A stretch of 64,000 nt of DNA from Dyadobacter sp. CY347 (GTDB lineage Bacteria > Bacteroidota > Bacteroidia > Cytophagales > Spirosomataceae), in assembly GCF_021502655.1 (NCBI RefSeq), contig NZ_JAKFFT010000004.1, positions 186,001-250,000 of the forward strand. Direction: 5' to 3'. This document shows, one piece after another, positions 27,861 through 36,746 of the stretch. How positions within the stretch are numbered: position 1 is the first letter of the stretch; each line of letters opens with the position of its first letter. Made by a program: the position numbers and the translations under genes. The notes beneath the pieces are model-generated. The model worked only from the letters and a program-made list of their open reading frames with translations. It had not been told where the DNA came from and ran no database searches.

Positions 27861-29183
27861 TTATTTTTTGTCGGTCGCCAGCAGGTCGCTGGCTTTCATT
27901 GGATTACTTAATAATTTCTCAAATGCTTTCCAGCGTTTATCCGGATCCTGGCCGAACGTTTTTTCAATGTAATTTTTGACCAGGTCTTGTCCGTAATTGT
28001 AGTTGATCACATAACTTCCATATTTTTTTATGAATCTGAGATAGTCCGTAGCGCCTTTTTCTGTCAGCAGGCAATAGTCTGTCAGCCAGCGCAATGCTTC
28101 CTTGTCATCCATGGATTTATTGATAAGGCCTCTGGCTACTTCATTCCGTGCATAGTTGAGCGCCGAGCTGATTTTAAGCGCTTCAAAATAAAGATGCGCG
28201 CCGGTCGTATCTATACCCGCCAAAGGCATCAGGACTTGCTTGCAATATTGCTCCTGAGCGTCGCCAGGGAAAGCAATTGAAATGCCATAATTGGCACTTC
28301 CCTCGGCAATCAGCGACTGCGGACTGAAAAGCGGATACAGCGAAATTTCCTGTGAACCTTTGTCGTGGTAAATATTTTTTTCCAAAAGCACATTAAACAC
28401 GTGATGCCCCGGATAACCTTCATGGCAAGCCAGGTCAATTGCCCTCTGAATAAAAATAGGCTGACTAATGTTGATCTGGATCAGGCTTTGGTAATTGCCC
28501 TTATACCAGTTATATCCCGACCAGGGTTTGTCAGTCACATATTCAAGCTTGAAATTTTCCCCGGACGGCAATGTATAATGTTCTTTTGTTCGTCGTCTGG
28601 CCTCTGCAATCGCAACCTGGAAGACGGTGTCAATCTTATTTTTTGGGATTAAAAACCTGGACGCTAATCGCTGAAAACGGCCCGGAAGCGGGCCGGTGCC
28701 CGGCAATATGCCGTCCATTTTTGCAATCAGGTCTTGGAAATGTTTTTCACCATAAACCGGCGCAACGGCATCAAACAGATCGCGGGATTCTGTATCAAAT
28801 GCCTCGCGCTCGCCGGCAACAATTTTCACCCGGCGTTCAAAAGCCGTAAGCTGTGATCCCAGCCACGCAGCACGGTGGCGGATTGTATCGTTTTTTTCCG
28901 TGGCAAGCAGTTCGGTAACCTCTTTTTTAAGCTCTGAAATCCTGAGGATCAGACTGTCTTTCGGGAAATCGGCAGAGTCTTTCACTGGCGCCGGGCGCAG
29001 TGAATCTGGCCCATAGAATGCATCTACGAAGTCGGGGTCGTATTGACCAATGGTCAGGCCAAGGGTCACGTATTCCCGCCCGATCTGTTTCAATTTTTCC
29101 GCATCACCGGATGACTGATGATCCGACGAGCAGGCGAATAAAATCCACACAAAAATGTAAACGAAAATGCTTTTAGAGGTCAT
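27861..29183 (-). CDS. DUF885-type metallopeptidase-like lipoprotein
   Basis: The 440-residue product has a short lipoprotein signal with lipobox LFAC (Cys18). It carries HEGYPGHH at residues 254-261 followed by AEGSANYG near 293-300, the zinc-ligand arrangement of DUF885/M3-like gluzincins (two His, then Glu). Length is somewhat short for the family (often about 550-600), but both halves of the active site are present. It should be a periplasmic or surface-attached peptidase; the substrate is unknown. It is probably the first gene of a - strand unit with the CBM9-like and beta-lactamase-like genes, with only a 5-bp gap to the former. Confidence 0.82.
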   Translation of the reverse strand: MTSKSIFVYIFVWILFACSSDHQSSGDAEKLKQIGREYVTLGLTIGQYDPDFVDAFYGPDSLRPAPVKDSADFPKDSLILRISELKKEVTELLATEKNDTIRHRAAWLGSQLTAFERRVKIVAGEREAFDTESRDLFDAVAPVYGEKHFQDLIAKMDGILPGTGPLPGRFQRLASRFLIPKNKIDTVFQVAIAEARRRTKEHYTLPSGENFKLEYVTDKPWSGYNWYKGNYQSLIQINISQPIFIQRAIDLACHEGYPGHHVFNVLLEKNIYHDKGSQEISLYPLFSPQSLIAEGSANYGISIAFPGDAQEQYCKQVLMPLAGIDTTGAHLYFEALKISSALNYARNEVARGLINKSMDDKEALRWLTDYCLLTEKGATDYLRFIKKYGSYVINYNYGQDLVKNYIEKTFGQDPDKRWKAFEKLLSNPMKASDLLATDKK

Positions 29184-29327
29184 TTTAATGAATGATTAGG
29201 TAAAATGCCGATCCCCACATTGGGTGTAAATTACACAGATTGATTGTAAACCGAACTGGAACAATATTAATAAAATTAGAAAAGCCGGATACAGCCGGAT
29301 CAAAAACCCAGACAAATAGCGACCTAC

Positions 29328-29897
29328 ATGACTGCCAAGTATACCTACACAGAAGCAACGCTTGTATCTCTTCTGAAATCCAACGATCGTAGTGCCTTTG
29401 AATATTTGTACGATAACTACTCTTCGGCGTTGTATGGTATTATTGTCAAGATTGTGAAAGATGAGGAGCGTGCCTGTGACACTATGCAAGATACTTTTCT
29501 GAAAATCTGGAAAAATATTGGTCACTACAATCCTGAGAAAGGGACGCTTTTTACCTGGATTTTGAACATTGCCCGTAACACAGCCATAGACAAGCTGCGT
29601 GTGGAAATGAAGAAAGAGCGGGTTATCCAGCTTGAACTTGTCCGAGACGGTGATCTTGTTTCCTCGTCTATTTTTAATCCGCTCCCTGCTACAATGGATA
29701 TTCGCTCAATCGTGGAGCGCCTGCTTCCCGAGCGCAAATTGCTTATTGAAATGGTCTATTTCCAGGGCTATACGCATGAAGAAGTTTCGGAAAGGCTAAG
29801 TTTGCCTTTGGGAACTGTTAAATCCAGAATCAGGAAAGCATTGCAGGAGCTGCGGGAGGTTTTTGAAGTTTATACGCCGAAACCCATCTTCGCCTGA
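29328..29897 (+). CDS. ECF-family RNA polymerase sigma factor
   Basis: The 189-residue product has sigma region 2 (about residues 22-90, with AFEYLYDNYSSALYGII and the -10 recognition helix TFLKIWKNIGHY) and region 4 (about 125-180), whose helix-turn-helix reads YTHEEVSERLSLPLGTVKSRIRKAL. Such factors redirect RNA polymerase and are usually held by an anti-sigma factor encoded next door. Here no anti-sigma gene follows; instead there are about 890 bp without a gene. It is divergent from the DUF885 gene. The short palindrome GTGTAAATTACAC (29224-29236) lies in the divergent region. Confidence 0.93.
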   Translation: MTAKYTYTEATLVSLLKSNDRSAFEYLYDNYSSALYGIIVKIVKDEERACDTMQDTFLKIWKNIGHYNPEKGTLFTWILNIARNTAIDKLRVEMKKERVIQLELVRDGDLVSSSIFNPLPATMDIRSIVERLLPERKLLIEMVYFQGYTHEEVSERLSLPLGTVKSRIRKALQELREVFEVYTPKPIFA

Positions 29898-30788
29898 TGC
29901 CTGCCCTCACAGTATTTCTACATTATCCCACTTTATACTTTTAACTCGCTGAACACGAGTGCGGTTTGTGAATAGACCGTTTTGAGCATTTGGCGATGTT
30001 TTATCACAATCTTTGTGTGTCCTTAAAAATGAGCCTGCGGTTAATAAGTTAAACGCACTCGGTTCATAATCTTCTGTTTATCTTTCTTACCACTTTTTTA
30101 ACGGCATATCGGCTTATCTGCGGGATTACCGGCCAAACTATATTCTACACACCAGAAAACCGCTGGAAAATTTGTAGAACCCGAAAAAAGATCAAAATTT
30201 TTTTTGTCGAATTTTCTCAATGCATTTTAAGGTTCTGCTACACTTTTAACATCATTGTCAAAACAAGCTTAAACGAGCTTGCAAAGGCTTTTCTTCGAAA
30301 TTTTTCACACGACCGTTTATGCCAGTTGTAGAAACGGTTCGCTTATCAAACGCAGATCACTTATCTGATGGCCTCAGTTCTATTTGATTTAATAAATGGC
30401 TTTCGCAGTGGTTGTAACCCTTATACACATTTCGTGCACCAATCATTTTACTGCATCTTCCAACGTGTAGCTATTAGCGTTTGACTAAGGCCTGGATTGA
30501 AATAGTTATATATTGGTTTTTGTCTTGCCCGTGGTGATGTTCCAACCAGTTACCAGAACGAGACAAAATTAACTCACTCATAAAAAGTGAATTAATAAAA
30601 TTTTTGCTGTAATAATACTTTATAATTGAAATGTAAAATTACTTTAAAATTTGCAATAGATATAAGTTTGGTCATAATGTAATATAAAAAAAGTGATATT
30701 TTTAGTTGATCTGAACCATACATTTGCATCGTAGATTTTACTTAAACGTCTTGCTCTTACAGCTAATTAATTACAAATCAATTATGTT
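29898..30788. other. long noncoding region after the ECF sigma gene
   Basis: No coding frame of credible length or composition was found in these 891 bp on either strand. The sequence becomes strongly AT-rich toward its right end, where TAnnTTTG boxes occur at 30663-30670 and 30719-30726. No tRNA-like cloverleaf, strong terminator or long repeat was recognised. It may hold a long 5' leader or an sRNA. Confidence 0.5.
30719..30726 (+). promoter_or_regulatory. candidate -7 box for the T9SS cargo gene
   Basis: TACATTTG fits the Bacteroidetes -7 consensus TAnnTTTG and lies 63 bp before the ATG. No good -33 box is visible at the usual distance. An alternative box, TAAGTTTG, is at 30663. Confidence 0.3.
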
Positions 30789-32768
30789 ATGAAAAACTTT
30801 ACTTTACTCATCTGTTTCTTACTCTTAACCTTAGGATTTGCCGGAACGGCCAATGCCACAGACGATTGTGGCTGCAAGGATTCAGAGAATGCGCTTAAAA
30901 ACGGAAATTTTGAATCATTGGATTATTGGAAAAAAGCGGACGGCACTCACTTCCGCTTGGATGAAGCGTATAACCAATGCGGTCGCTACAATGGTTTGAT
31001 TGATCAATCGGGTTACGTGTACCAGGAAGTAGCGATCACTGGCGGAAGCGCCATTAATATGTCTGTATATGGTGGTACCCATGATGTCAGCAAGAGCCAC
31101 AAATTTTCGCTTCGCTTTTATGATAGGAACGGTTACGAAATCGAGAACGAGCGCGTGACTGTTGATATGGATTATCAAGTGACTGGAAATGGCAGGTTGA
31201 AAAAATTCACATTATCAAAGGCTTCGGTTCCAGCCAATGCGGTTAAGGTTCAATTCAGATTTTCTGCCAGCGGTGGTTATTTCAAAATCGACGTGGCGTG
31301 TATGTCAATAACTCCTCCTCCTACAACAGCAGATTGCTGCAAGGATTCGGAAAATTCCCTGAAAAACGGAAGTTTCGAAGACGGAACGAACTACTGGGTG
31401 AAAACGCAGGGTACGAATTTCAGACAAGATGATCCATATAGCATTTGCGGTAAGAAAAATGGTTTGATCGAAGGCGCAGGAACAATTTACCAGGAAGCGA
31501 GCCTGACATCCGGTACAACAGTGAACGTAAGCGTTTACGGTGGAACGCATGACACTGGCCAAAACCATCAGTTCAAGCTTGAATTCTATTCGAGCGCAGG
31601 TGCTTTGATCCCGGTTGCTGAAACGCCTCAAAACCTGGTTCAAATGAATTATAAGGTAACACAGGAGCACAAATTACAACAATACAACTTGTCAGAAAGA
31701 GCTCCTCTTGGTGCAACCAAAGTGCGTATTAGCGTAATCTCTGGTGGTAATTTTTTCAAAGTAGATGTGGTATGTATGACGTTAACCCCGCCTACAACCC
31801 CGCCATGCGAAACTTGTACCGACAATAAACTGGTTAACGGCAGCTTTGAAAATGGAGTAGGAGACTGGACAACCGTAGGAAACGTATTTGCAGATGCTAC
31901 CATTGCTGTATGTGGTTCCAAAAGCCTGATCCTGGCTGGTAATGGTTCATTTACTCAGGATTTTGCATTTGAATCGTCACTTGGAAATGCGGTTACATTG
32001 AACATTTTCGCAGCAGTGAAAGAAAACAGAGATCAGAAAATCGAAGTGATCTTCCTGGATGGTTCTAATAAAGTGCTTGGAACATTAACACAACAGATCG
32101 ACAAATTGATAAGCAGCGATCCATGGGGTATGCAGAAATACATTATTGCAGGTTCAATCCCTGTAACGACTAAAATTATCCGCATCAAAGGCTCAGGATC
32201 AGAAGATTACCTGGCGGTTGACGGTGGCTGTCTGACATTCTCAGGCCCTCCGCTTCCAGTAACATTGTCGGCTTTCAATGTAAAGAAAGAAGGAACTGTT
32301 GCAACATTATCCTGGTCAACAACTTCGGAAACGAACTCGGATCACTTTGAAGTGCAGCACAGCGGTGACGGCAAGAAATGGGAAGTGCTTGATATTGTGG
32401 CAGCGCAAGGCGAAAGCAAATCATTGGTTCCATACAGCTATACCCACACTAATCCTTTGGCTTCTAACCTTTACCGGTTAAGAATGGTTGATCTGGACGG
32501 CACATTTGCATTTAGTACGATCAAAAGCTTGAAGTTTGATGGTGATGCTCAATTAAGCGTTTATCCAAACCCTACGACGGATCGCATCGTACTGAACAGC
32601 AGCCAGGCCATTTCAAGTGTTAAGTTTTACGACCAGAGAGGTGTGCTGGTTATGAACGCATTGCCCGACGCATCGAACGCGATCGACGTCACGAAATTAA
32701 GCCAGGGAACATATTTCGTTAAAATCAACGACGGAACCCTGACGCGCAAAATCCTTATCGTAAGATAA
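30789..32768 (+). CDS. secreted T9SS cargo protein with three repeated modules
   Basis: The 659-residue product has a signal peptide (residues 1-23), then three related modules at about 26-180, 182-335 and 338-490. Modules 1 and 2 share CKDSENxLKNGxFE, YxxCGxxNGLI, VYGGTHD and FKxDVxCM; module 3 is more diverged but keeps NGSFENGVGDW and the Cys pattern. Conserved Cys suggest disulfides in jelly-roll CBM-like domains. A fibronectin-like domain (about 495-580) precedes a type A T9SS sorting domain (LSVYPNPTTDRIVL ... GTYFVKI ... KILIVR). The protein should cross the outer membrane by the type IX machinery and stay on the cell surface or be released. The binding partner is unknown. Confidence 0.9.
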   Translation: MKNFTLLICFLLLTLGFAGTANATDDCGCKDSENALKNGNFESLDYWKKADGTHFRLDEAYNQCGRYNGLIDQSGYVYQEVAITGGSAINMSVYGGTHDVSKSHKFSLRFYDRNGYEIENERVTVDMDYQVTGNGRLKKFTLSKASVPANAVKVQFRFSASGGYFKIDVACMSITPPPTTADCCKDSENSLKNGSFEDGTNYWVKTQGTNFRQDDPYSICGKKNGLIEGAGTIYQEASLTSGTTVNVSVYGGTHDTGQNHQFKLEFYSSAGALIPVAETPQNLVQMNYKVTQEHKLQQYNLSERAPLGATKVRISVISGGNFFKVDVVCMTLTPPTTPPCETCTDNKLVNGSFENGVGDWTTVGNVFADATIAVCGSKSLILAGNGSFTQDFAFESSLGNAVTLNIFAAVKENRDQKIEVIFLDGSNKVLGTLTQQIDKLISSDPWGMQKYIIAGSIPVTTKIIRIKGSGSEDYLAVDGGCLTFSGPPLPVTLSAFNVKKEGTVATLSWSTTSETNSDHFEVQHSGDGKKWEVLDIVAAQGESKSLVPYSYTHTNPLASNLYRLRMVDLDGTFAFSTIKSLKFDGDAQLSVYPNPTTDRIVLNSSQAISSVKFYDQRGVLVMNALPDASNAIDVTKLSQGTYFVKINDGTLTRKILIVR

Positions 32769-32786
32769 AAGTTGCGTATCATTTTG

Positions 32787-32824
32787 AAAGCCCTTCATCC
32801 GTAATTATCGGATGAAGGGCTTTT
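32787..32824 (+). terminator. rho-independent terminator
   Basis: GCCCTTCATCCG (32790-32801) pairs perfectly with CGGATGAAGGGC (32809-32820), flanked by AAA and TTTT. It lies 22 bp after the T9SS cargo gene. Confidence 0.9.
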
Positions 32825-32869
32825 CTTTTGCAATATGTTTTTAACTTTCCGGCTTATAAAAGGGCAGCA

Positions 32870-34258
32870 GTGACTACGGACATTCGATTGAGCAAGCAGG
32901 ATTTTGGGGATGATTTCAGCTGGGGAGTTGCTACGGCAGCTTACCAGATCGAAGGAGCGGTGGATATGGACGGCCGTGGTCCGTGTGTTTGGGATAAGTT
33001 TGCTTTGGTCAAAGGAAAGATCAGGAATGGCGACGATGCACGCATTGCCTGTGATTTTTATAACCGCTATGAAGCGGATATTGAGCTGGTCCACGCATTG
33101 GGTTTTAAGGAATTCAGGTTCTCGATTTCGTGGTCACGCATTTTGCCCAAAGGATCCGGTGACGTCAATGAGGCCGGGATTTTATTTTATAATAAACTGA
33201 TTGACAAATGCCTTTCACTCAATATCGTTCCCTGGATCACGCTCTATCATTGGGACCTTCCACAGGCGCTTGAAGACCTGGGCGGCTGGAAGAACCGTAA
33301 AATTCTCGACTGGTTCGCGTCCTATGCAGCCATTTGTGCAAATGCATTTGGTGACAGGGTTAAAAAATGGATCGTGCTGAACGAGCCGATGGCCGTTGCG
33401 GGACTGGGCTACACCACGGGATTGCACGCGCCGGGCCGGAAAAGTATCAGCAACTTCTTGCCCGTTGTGCATCATCTGGCCATGTGCCAGGCCATTGGCG
33501 GTGAAGTGATCAGGCGCAATGTTGCCAATGCTTATATAGGAACGGCCATTTCATGTTCATATGTACACGCAGCGAGCACAAGCATTAGGGATGTACGCGC
33601 TGCAAAGCGTGCCGACGCATTGATGAACCGGCTTTTTATCGAGCCGGCATTGGGTCTGGGTTACCCGAAGGATGCATTCAGTTTTTTAGGAAACATGAAG
33701 CGTTACATGCAGGCTGGTGATGCCGAACGGTTGAAATTTGATTTTGATTTTATTGGTATACAAAACTATTTCAGCGTAGTGGTGAAGCATTCCTATTTTG
33801 CGCCGGTGGTATGGCTCAAAGATGTGCCCGCAAAGCTCCGAAATGTGCCGGTGACGGCAATGGGCTGGGAGGTAAGCGGTAAGGGAATGTATGACATCCT
33901 CAAACAATTTGATGCTTATGACGGGATCCGCGAGATCATTGTATCAGAAAACGGGGCAGCTTTCGACGACAATGTGGAAGGAGAAAAGATTCATGATCCT
34001 GAACGCAGATCATTCTATCAGGAATATCTGGCCGCAATTTTAAAAGCCAAAAATGAAGGTGTAAAAGTAAAAGGCTACCTGGCCTGGACGTTGATGGACA
34101 ATTTCGAATGGGCAGAAGGTTACTCTGCCAGATTTGGGCTGGTACATGTAGATTTCACGACGCAGAAACGCACGATTAAGGATTCAGGGAAATGGTTTTC
34201 ATCTTTCCTGAAAAACGAAAATGCGACCCGGGTTGAGTCGCAAAAACTTATAAATTAA
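32870..34258 (+). CDS. glycoside hydrolase family 1 beta-glucosidase
   Basis: The product of about 462 residues has the GH1 N-terminal signature FSWGVATAAYQIEGA, the acid/base motif VLNEP (near residue 151) and the nucleophile motif SENG (near residue 360), and the C-terminal WTLMDNFEWAEGYSARFGL. It should cleave beta-linked glucosides or related disaccharides in the cytoplasm, since no signal peptide is seen. No ATG precedes the domain. I chose GTG 32870 (reading VTTDIRLSKQDFG), while TTG 32828 abuts the terminator hairpin and is less likely. Its 3' end overlaps a small convergent gene by 11 bp. Confidence 0.93.
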   Translation: MTTDIRLSKQDFGDDFSWGVATAAYQIEGAVDMDGRGPCVWDKFALVKGKIRNGDDARIACDFYNRYEADIELVHALGFKEFRFSISWSRILPKGSGDVNEAGILFYNKLIDKCLSLNIVPWITLYHWDLPQALEDLGGWKNRKILDWFASYAAICANAFGDRVKKWIVLNEPMAVAGLGYTTGLHAPGRKSISNFLPVVHHLAMCQAIGGEVIRRNVANAYIGTAISCSYVHAASTSIRDVRAAKRADALMNRLFIEPALGLGYPKDAFSFLGNMKRYMQAGDAERLKFDFDFIGIQNYFSVVVKHSYFAPVVWLKDVPAKLRNVPVTAMGWEVSGKGMYDILKQFDAYDGIREIIVSENGAAFDDNVEGEKIHDPERRSFYQEYLAAILKAKNEGVKVKGYLAWTLMDNFEWAEGYSARFGLVHVDFTTQKRTIKDSGKWFSSFLKNENATRVESQKLIN

Positions 34259-34478
34259 GAATGTCCTTGGCTTCTTTGTCAGAATAGTAGGGCCCAAGCT
34301 CGGCTTCGTCAATGATTTCCTGGACTTGTTCTTCGGAAGCTGGCACGCGCTTTCCTTCGCCCTCGTGTGCTTGTACTTCGCTAAAATGGATCATTCCTTT
34401 TTGTTGCAGATTTTCAAGGATTTTAGTGATCAGTTCCTCTTCCGAATCATTCGCCACTTCAATGTGAAAGGTTTTCAT
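34248..34478 (-). CDS. small acidic antitoxin-like hypothetical protein
   Basis: The 76-residue product begins MKTFHIEVANDSEEELITKILENL, a beta-strand then helix pattern seen in small antitoxins and DUF2281-like proteins, and ends with an acidic helical part (EEQVQEIIDEAELG...YSDKEAKDILNL). No toxin gene is beside it: the neighbours are GH1 (convergent, overlapping 11 bp) and a divergent DUF4097 gene. It is either an orphan antitoxin or a small protein of other function. Confidence 0.6.
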   Translation of the reverse strand: MKTFHIEVANDSEEELITKILENLQQKGMIHFSEVQAHEGEGKRVPASEEQVQEIIDEAELGPYYSDKEAKDILNL

Positions 34479-34581
34479 AGTTGTCTTTTTGTATTTGAGA
34501 ATATTATTTCAAAAATCGTACCGACCATGCAACCTCGCAGCCAAATCTGGCATCATTCAGCAAAACCTAATCATATTAGAC

Positions 34582-35625
34582 ATGAGAAACAGAAAACTAC
34601 TTTTATTGATGTTTACGCTTTTCACAGCAGGGGCCGTTTCTGCCCAGGTGGATAGCGATAAGCCTTATGTTACCAAAAAATTCAACAGCGCAAACCTGAA
34701 AGAACTCAATGTTGAAACGTCCGGCGGCTCCATCACGGTGGATGGCGGCCAAAACAGCGGGTTCCAGGTGGAAATGTATGTCAGACCTAACAATTGGAAC
34801 GGGAAAAGTGACCTGAACAAGGAAGAAATTGAAGACCGCCTGGAAGACTACGACATACTCATTGGAACAGAAGGAGACCGGGTCGTGGCAACAGCCAAGC
34901 GGAAAAACAATGTAAAATGGAATGATAAAAAAAGCATTTCCATCGGGTTCAAAGTGTCGGCGCCAAGAAATACACAAACATACCTGAAAACAAGCGGCGG
35001 AAGCATTCACATTGCATCGCTGAGCGGTGAGCAGAATTTTGAAACCAGCGGTGGAAGCCTTAAAGTGAACGACCTCGACGGCATAATCCGCGGAAGGACT
35101 TCCGGAGGCAGCATTGATGTGATGAATTGCAGAAAAGACATTGACCTGCACACCAGCGGCGGAAGCATTAAGGCAACCGAATTAACCGGAAAAATCCAGC
35201 TCAAAACTTCCGGCGGCAGCATTGCGCTGAACGGTCTTGAAGGCGACATTGAAGCACGCACGAGCGGCGGGAGCGTAAAAGGTGAGGATATAAAAGGCAC
35301 ATTGAATACGGGCACATCGGGCGGTTCGGTAAGGCTGGCCAATGTTTCGGGAAGTTTGCGGGCGAGCACAAGTGCAGGAAGCATTGAGGTGGAAATCGCT
35401 AAGCTGGGCGAATATGTGGACCTGTCAAGCTCAGCAGGAAGCGTGCGTGTCACCATGCCGATGGATAAGGGTGTGGATCTGGACCTGAAAGGCAACAAGG
35501 TCAACATTGCACTCAAAAACTTTGATGGCGAGGCAGCAAAAGACCGTGTTCGAGGTAAAATGAATGGCGGCGGCATTCCGGTAACACTGTCAGCCAGCAG
35601 CGGAAGCGTTTCTGTGAATCAGTAA
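34582..35625 (+). CDS. secreted DUF4097-type beta-solenoid protein
   Basis: The 347-residue product has a signal peptide (MRNRKLLLLMFTLFTAGAVSAQ) and then about ten repeats of roughly 20 residues built on xTSGGSIxVxxLxG: TSGGSITV, TSGGSIHI, TSGGSLKV, TSGGSIDV, TSGGSIKA, TSGGSIAL, TSGGSVKG, TSGGSVRL, TSAGSIEV and SSAGSVRV. This is the DUF4097/DUF4098 pattern, expected to fold as a right-handed beta-solenoid in the periplasm or on the surface. The start at ATG 34582 is fixed by the signal peptide; the frame is open further upstream. It is closed by a hairpin terminator. Confidence 0.88.
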   Translation: MRNRKLLLLMFTLFTAGAVSAQVDSDKPYVTKKFNSANLKELNVETSGGSITVDGGQNSGFQVEMYVRPNNWNGKSDLNKEEIEDRLEDYDILIGTEGDRVVATAKRKNNVKWNDKKSISIGFKVSAPRNTQTYLKTSGGSIHIASLSGEQNFETSGGSLKVNDLDGIIRGRTSGGSIDVMNCRKDIDLHTSGGSIKATELTGKIQLKTSGGSIALNGLEGDIEARTSGGSVKGEDIKGTLNTGTSGGSVRLANVSGSLRASTSAGSIEVEIAKLGEYVDLSSSAGSVRVTMPMDKGVDLDLKGNKVNIALKNFDGEAAKDRVRGKMNGGGIPVTLSASSGSVSVNQ

Positions 35626-35644
35626 TTATTGACTAAATATCTGG

Positions 35645-35680
35645 CTGCGAAGGTGTGAAAACGTCTTCGCAGTTTTTTTT
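35645..35680 (+). terminator. rho-independent terminator
   Basis: CTGCGAAG (35645-35652) pairs with CTTCGCAG (35665-35672), followed by eight T. Confidence 0.85.
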
Positions 35681-35730
35681 GTGACCAAAACCTGAAACCT
35701 GCGTCCAAAGGCAAATCAATGTCTTAGCAA

Positions 35731-36708
35731 ATGTTTCGGAAAATCGCAGAATTGCTGCAATCGTATTTTGGTATTTCAAAAAAGGAAGCAAGGGGCGCGC
35801 TGGTGCTCATGGTGCTTTGTTTGCTTTTGTTATGGTTACCATTCTTTTTTAGAAGGTATCTCTTGCCCAATCTGCCCATTGAGGAGCGGCCGGTTAATAT
35901 AAGAATGCTTGACAGTCTGGCCGCTGAACTGGAAAAGGCGAATCAGTCCAAAACCCGGAAATTCAAACCATTTGCTAAAAAAACATTTCCAAAAAAGCCC
36001 GCAAGGCCGGTCAGATTGTTTGATTTTGATCCTAACTCGGCTTCTGTGGACCAGCTGGAAACCCTCGGCATTCCTGCATTTATTGCCAACAGAATTGATA
36101 AGTTTCGCAGCAAAGGAGGAAAATTCCGAAAGAAAAACGATTTGCTGAATATTTACGATTTTCCGTCCGAACTGTTCCATAAGCTGGAAAAACACATCGT
36201 CTTTGCCTCCCCGGAAACATCAGAAAAAAGCGTTGGTAAAATGGAAAAAAACATTGGGAAAGATAAACCACCGCATCCAGCATTCAGTAAACCCGCAAAA
36301 TCGGTTTTAACAGCATTTGACATTAACACGGCAGATACAACCGAACTCGTAAAATTGCGTGGGATAGGAAGCAAGCTTTCCATCCGCATCCTGAAATTTC
36401 GGGATGCTTTGGGCGGATTTCATTCTACGGATCAATATGCGGAGATTTTTGGGCTGGATTCCCTTGCACTGGGAGAACTTTACCGGTATGGAAAGATTAA
36501 CAGCGCTGTGAAGAAAATCAACCTGAACAGCGTGAATGTTGAGGATTTAGGAAAACATCCGTATTTCAAAAACAAACAAATTACGTCTACTATCATCAAT
36601 TACCGCAACCAGCACGGGCCTTTCCGGACCATGGACGAGCTTCGGAAAGTTCGGGTTGTGAATGATGCAATGATCAAAAAAATAGAGCCATATCTTCGTT
36701 TTGATTGA
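35731..36708 (+). CDS. ComEA-like helix-hairpin-helix protein with membrane anchor
   Basis: The 325-residue product has one membrane helix (about residues 24-45), a basic Lys/Pro-rich linker, and three helix-hairpin-helix modules introduced by FDFDPNSASVDQLETLGI, FDINTADTTELVKLRGIG and INLNSVNVEDLGKHPYF. ComEA proteins bind DNA non-specifically during uptake; in Bacteroidota these multi-HhH membrane proteins are common and their role is not established. The second module keeps the canonical LRGIG hairpin, while the first and third are degenerate. It is a single gene, convergent with the LOG-family gene. Confidence 0.85.
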   Translation: MFRKIAELLQSYFGISKKEARGALVLMVLCLLLLWLPFFFRRYLLPNLPIEERPVNIRMLDSLAAELEKANQSKTRKFKPFAKKTFPKKPARPVRLFDFDPNSASVDQLETLGIPAFIANRIDKFRSKGGKFRKKNDLLNIYDFPSELFHKLEKHIVFASPETSEKSVGKMEKNIGKDKPPHPAFSKPAKSVLTAFDINTADTTELVKLRGIGSKLSIRILKFRDALGGFHSTDQYAEIFGLDSLALGELYRYGKINSAVKKINLNSVNVEDLGKHPYFKNKQITSTIINYRNQHGPFRTMDELRKVRVVNDAMIKKIEPYLRFD

Positions 36709-36722
36709 GATACGGCTCTGTT
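36684..36722. terminator. hairpin overlapping gene end, between convergent genes
   Basis: AGAGCCATATCT (36684-36695) pairs with AGATACGGCTCT (36708-36719) with one mismatch. It begins inside the HhH gene and ends just past its stop. Only a short GTTT follows. Confidence 0.45.
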
Positions 36723-36746
36723 TAATGTTGAGGATCGCTTCAATGC

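Noticed and set aside
34700-35460. Regular GC-rich repeats that could be read as tandem DNA repeats or a CRISPR-like array
   Set aside because: They are codons of the TSGGS protein repeats; the DNA copies differ at third positions and there are no spacers.
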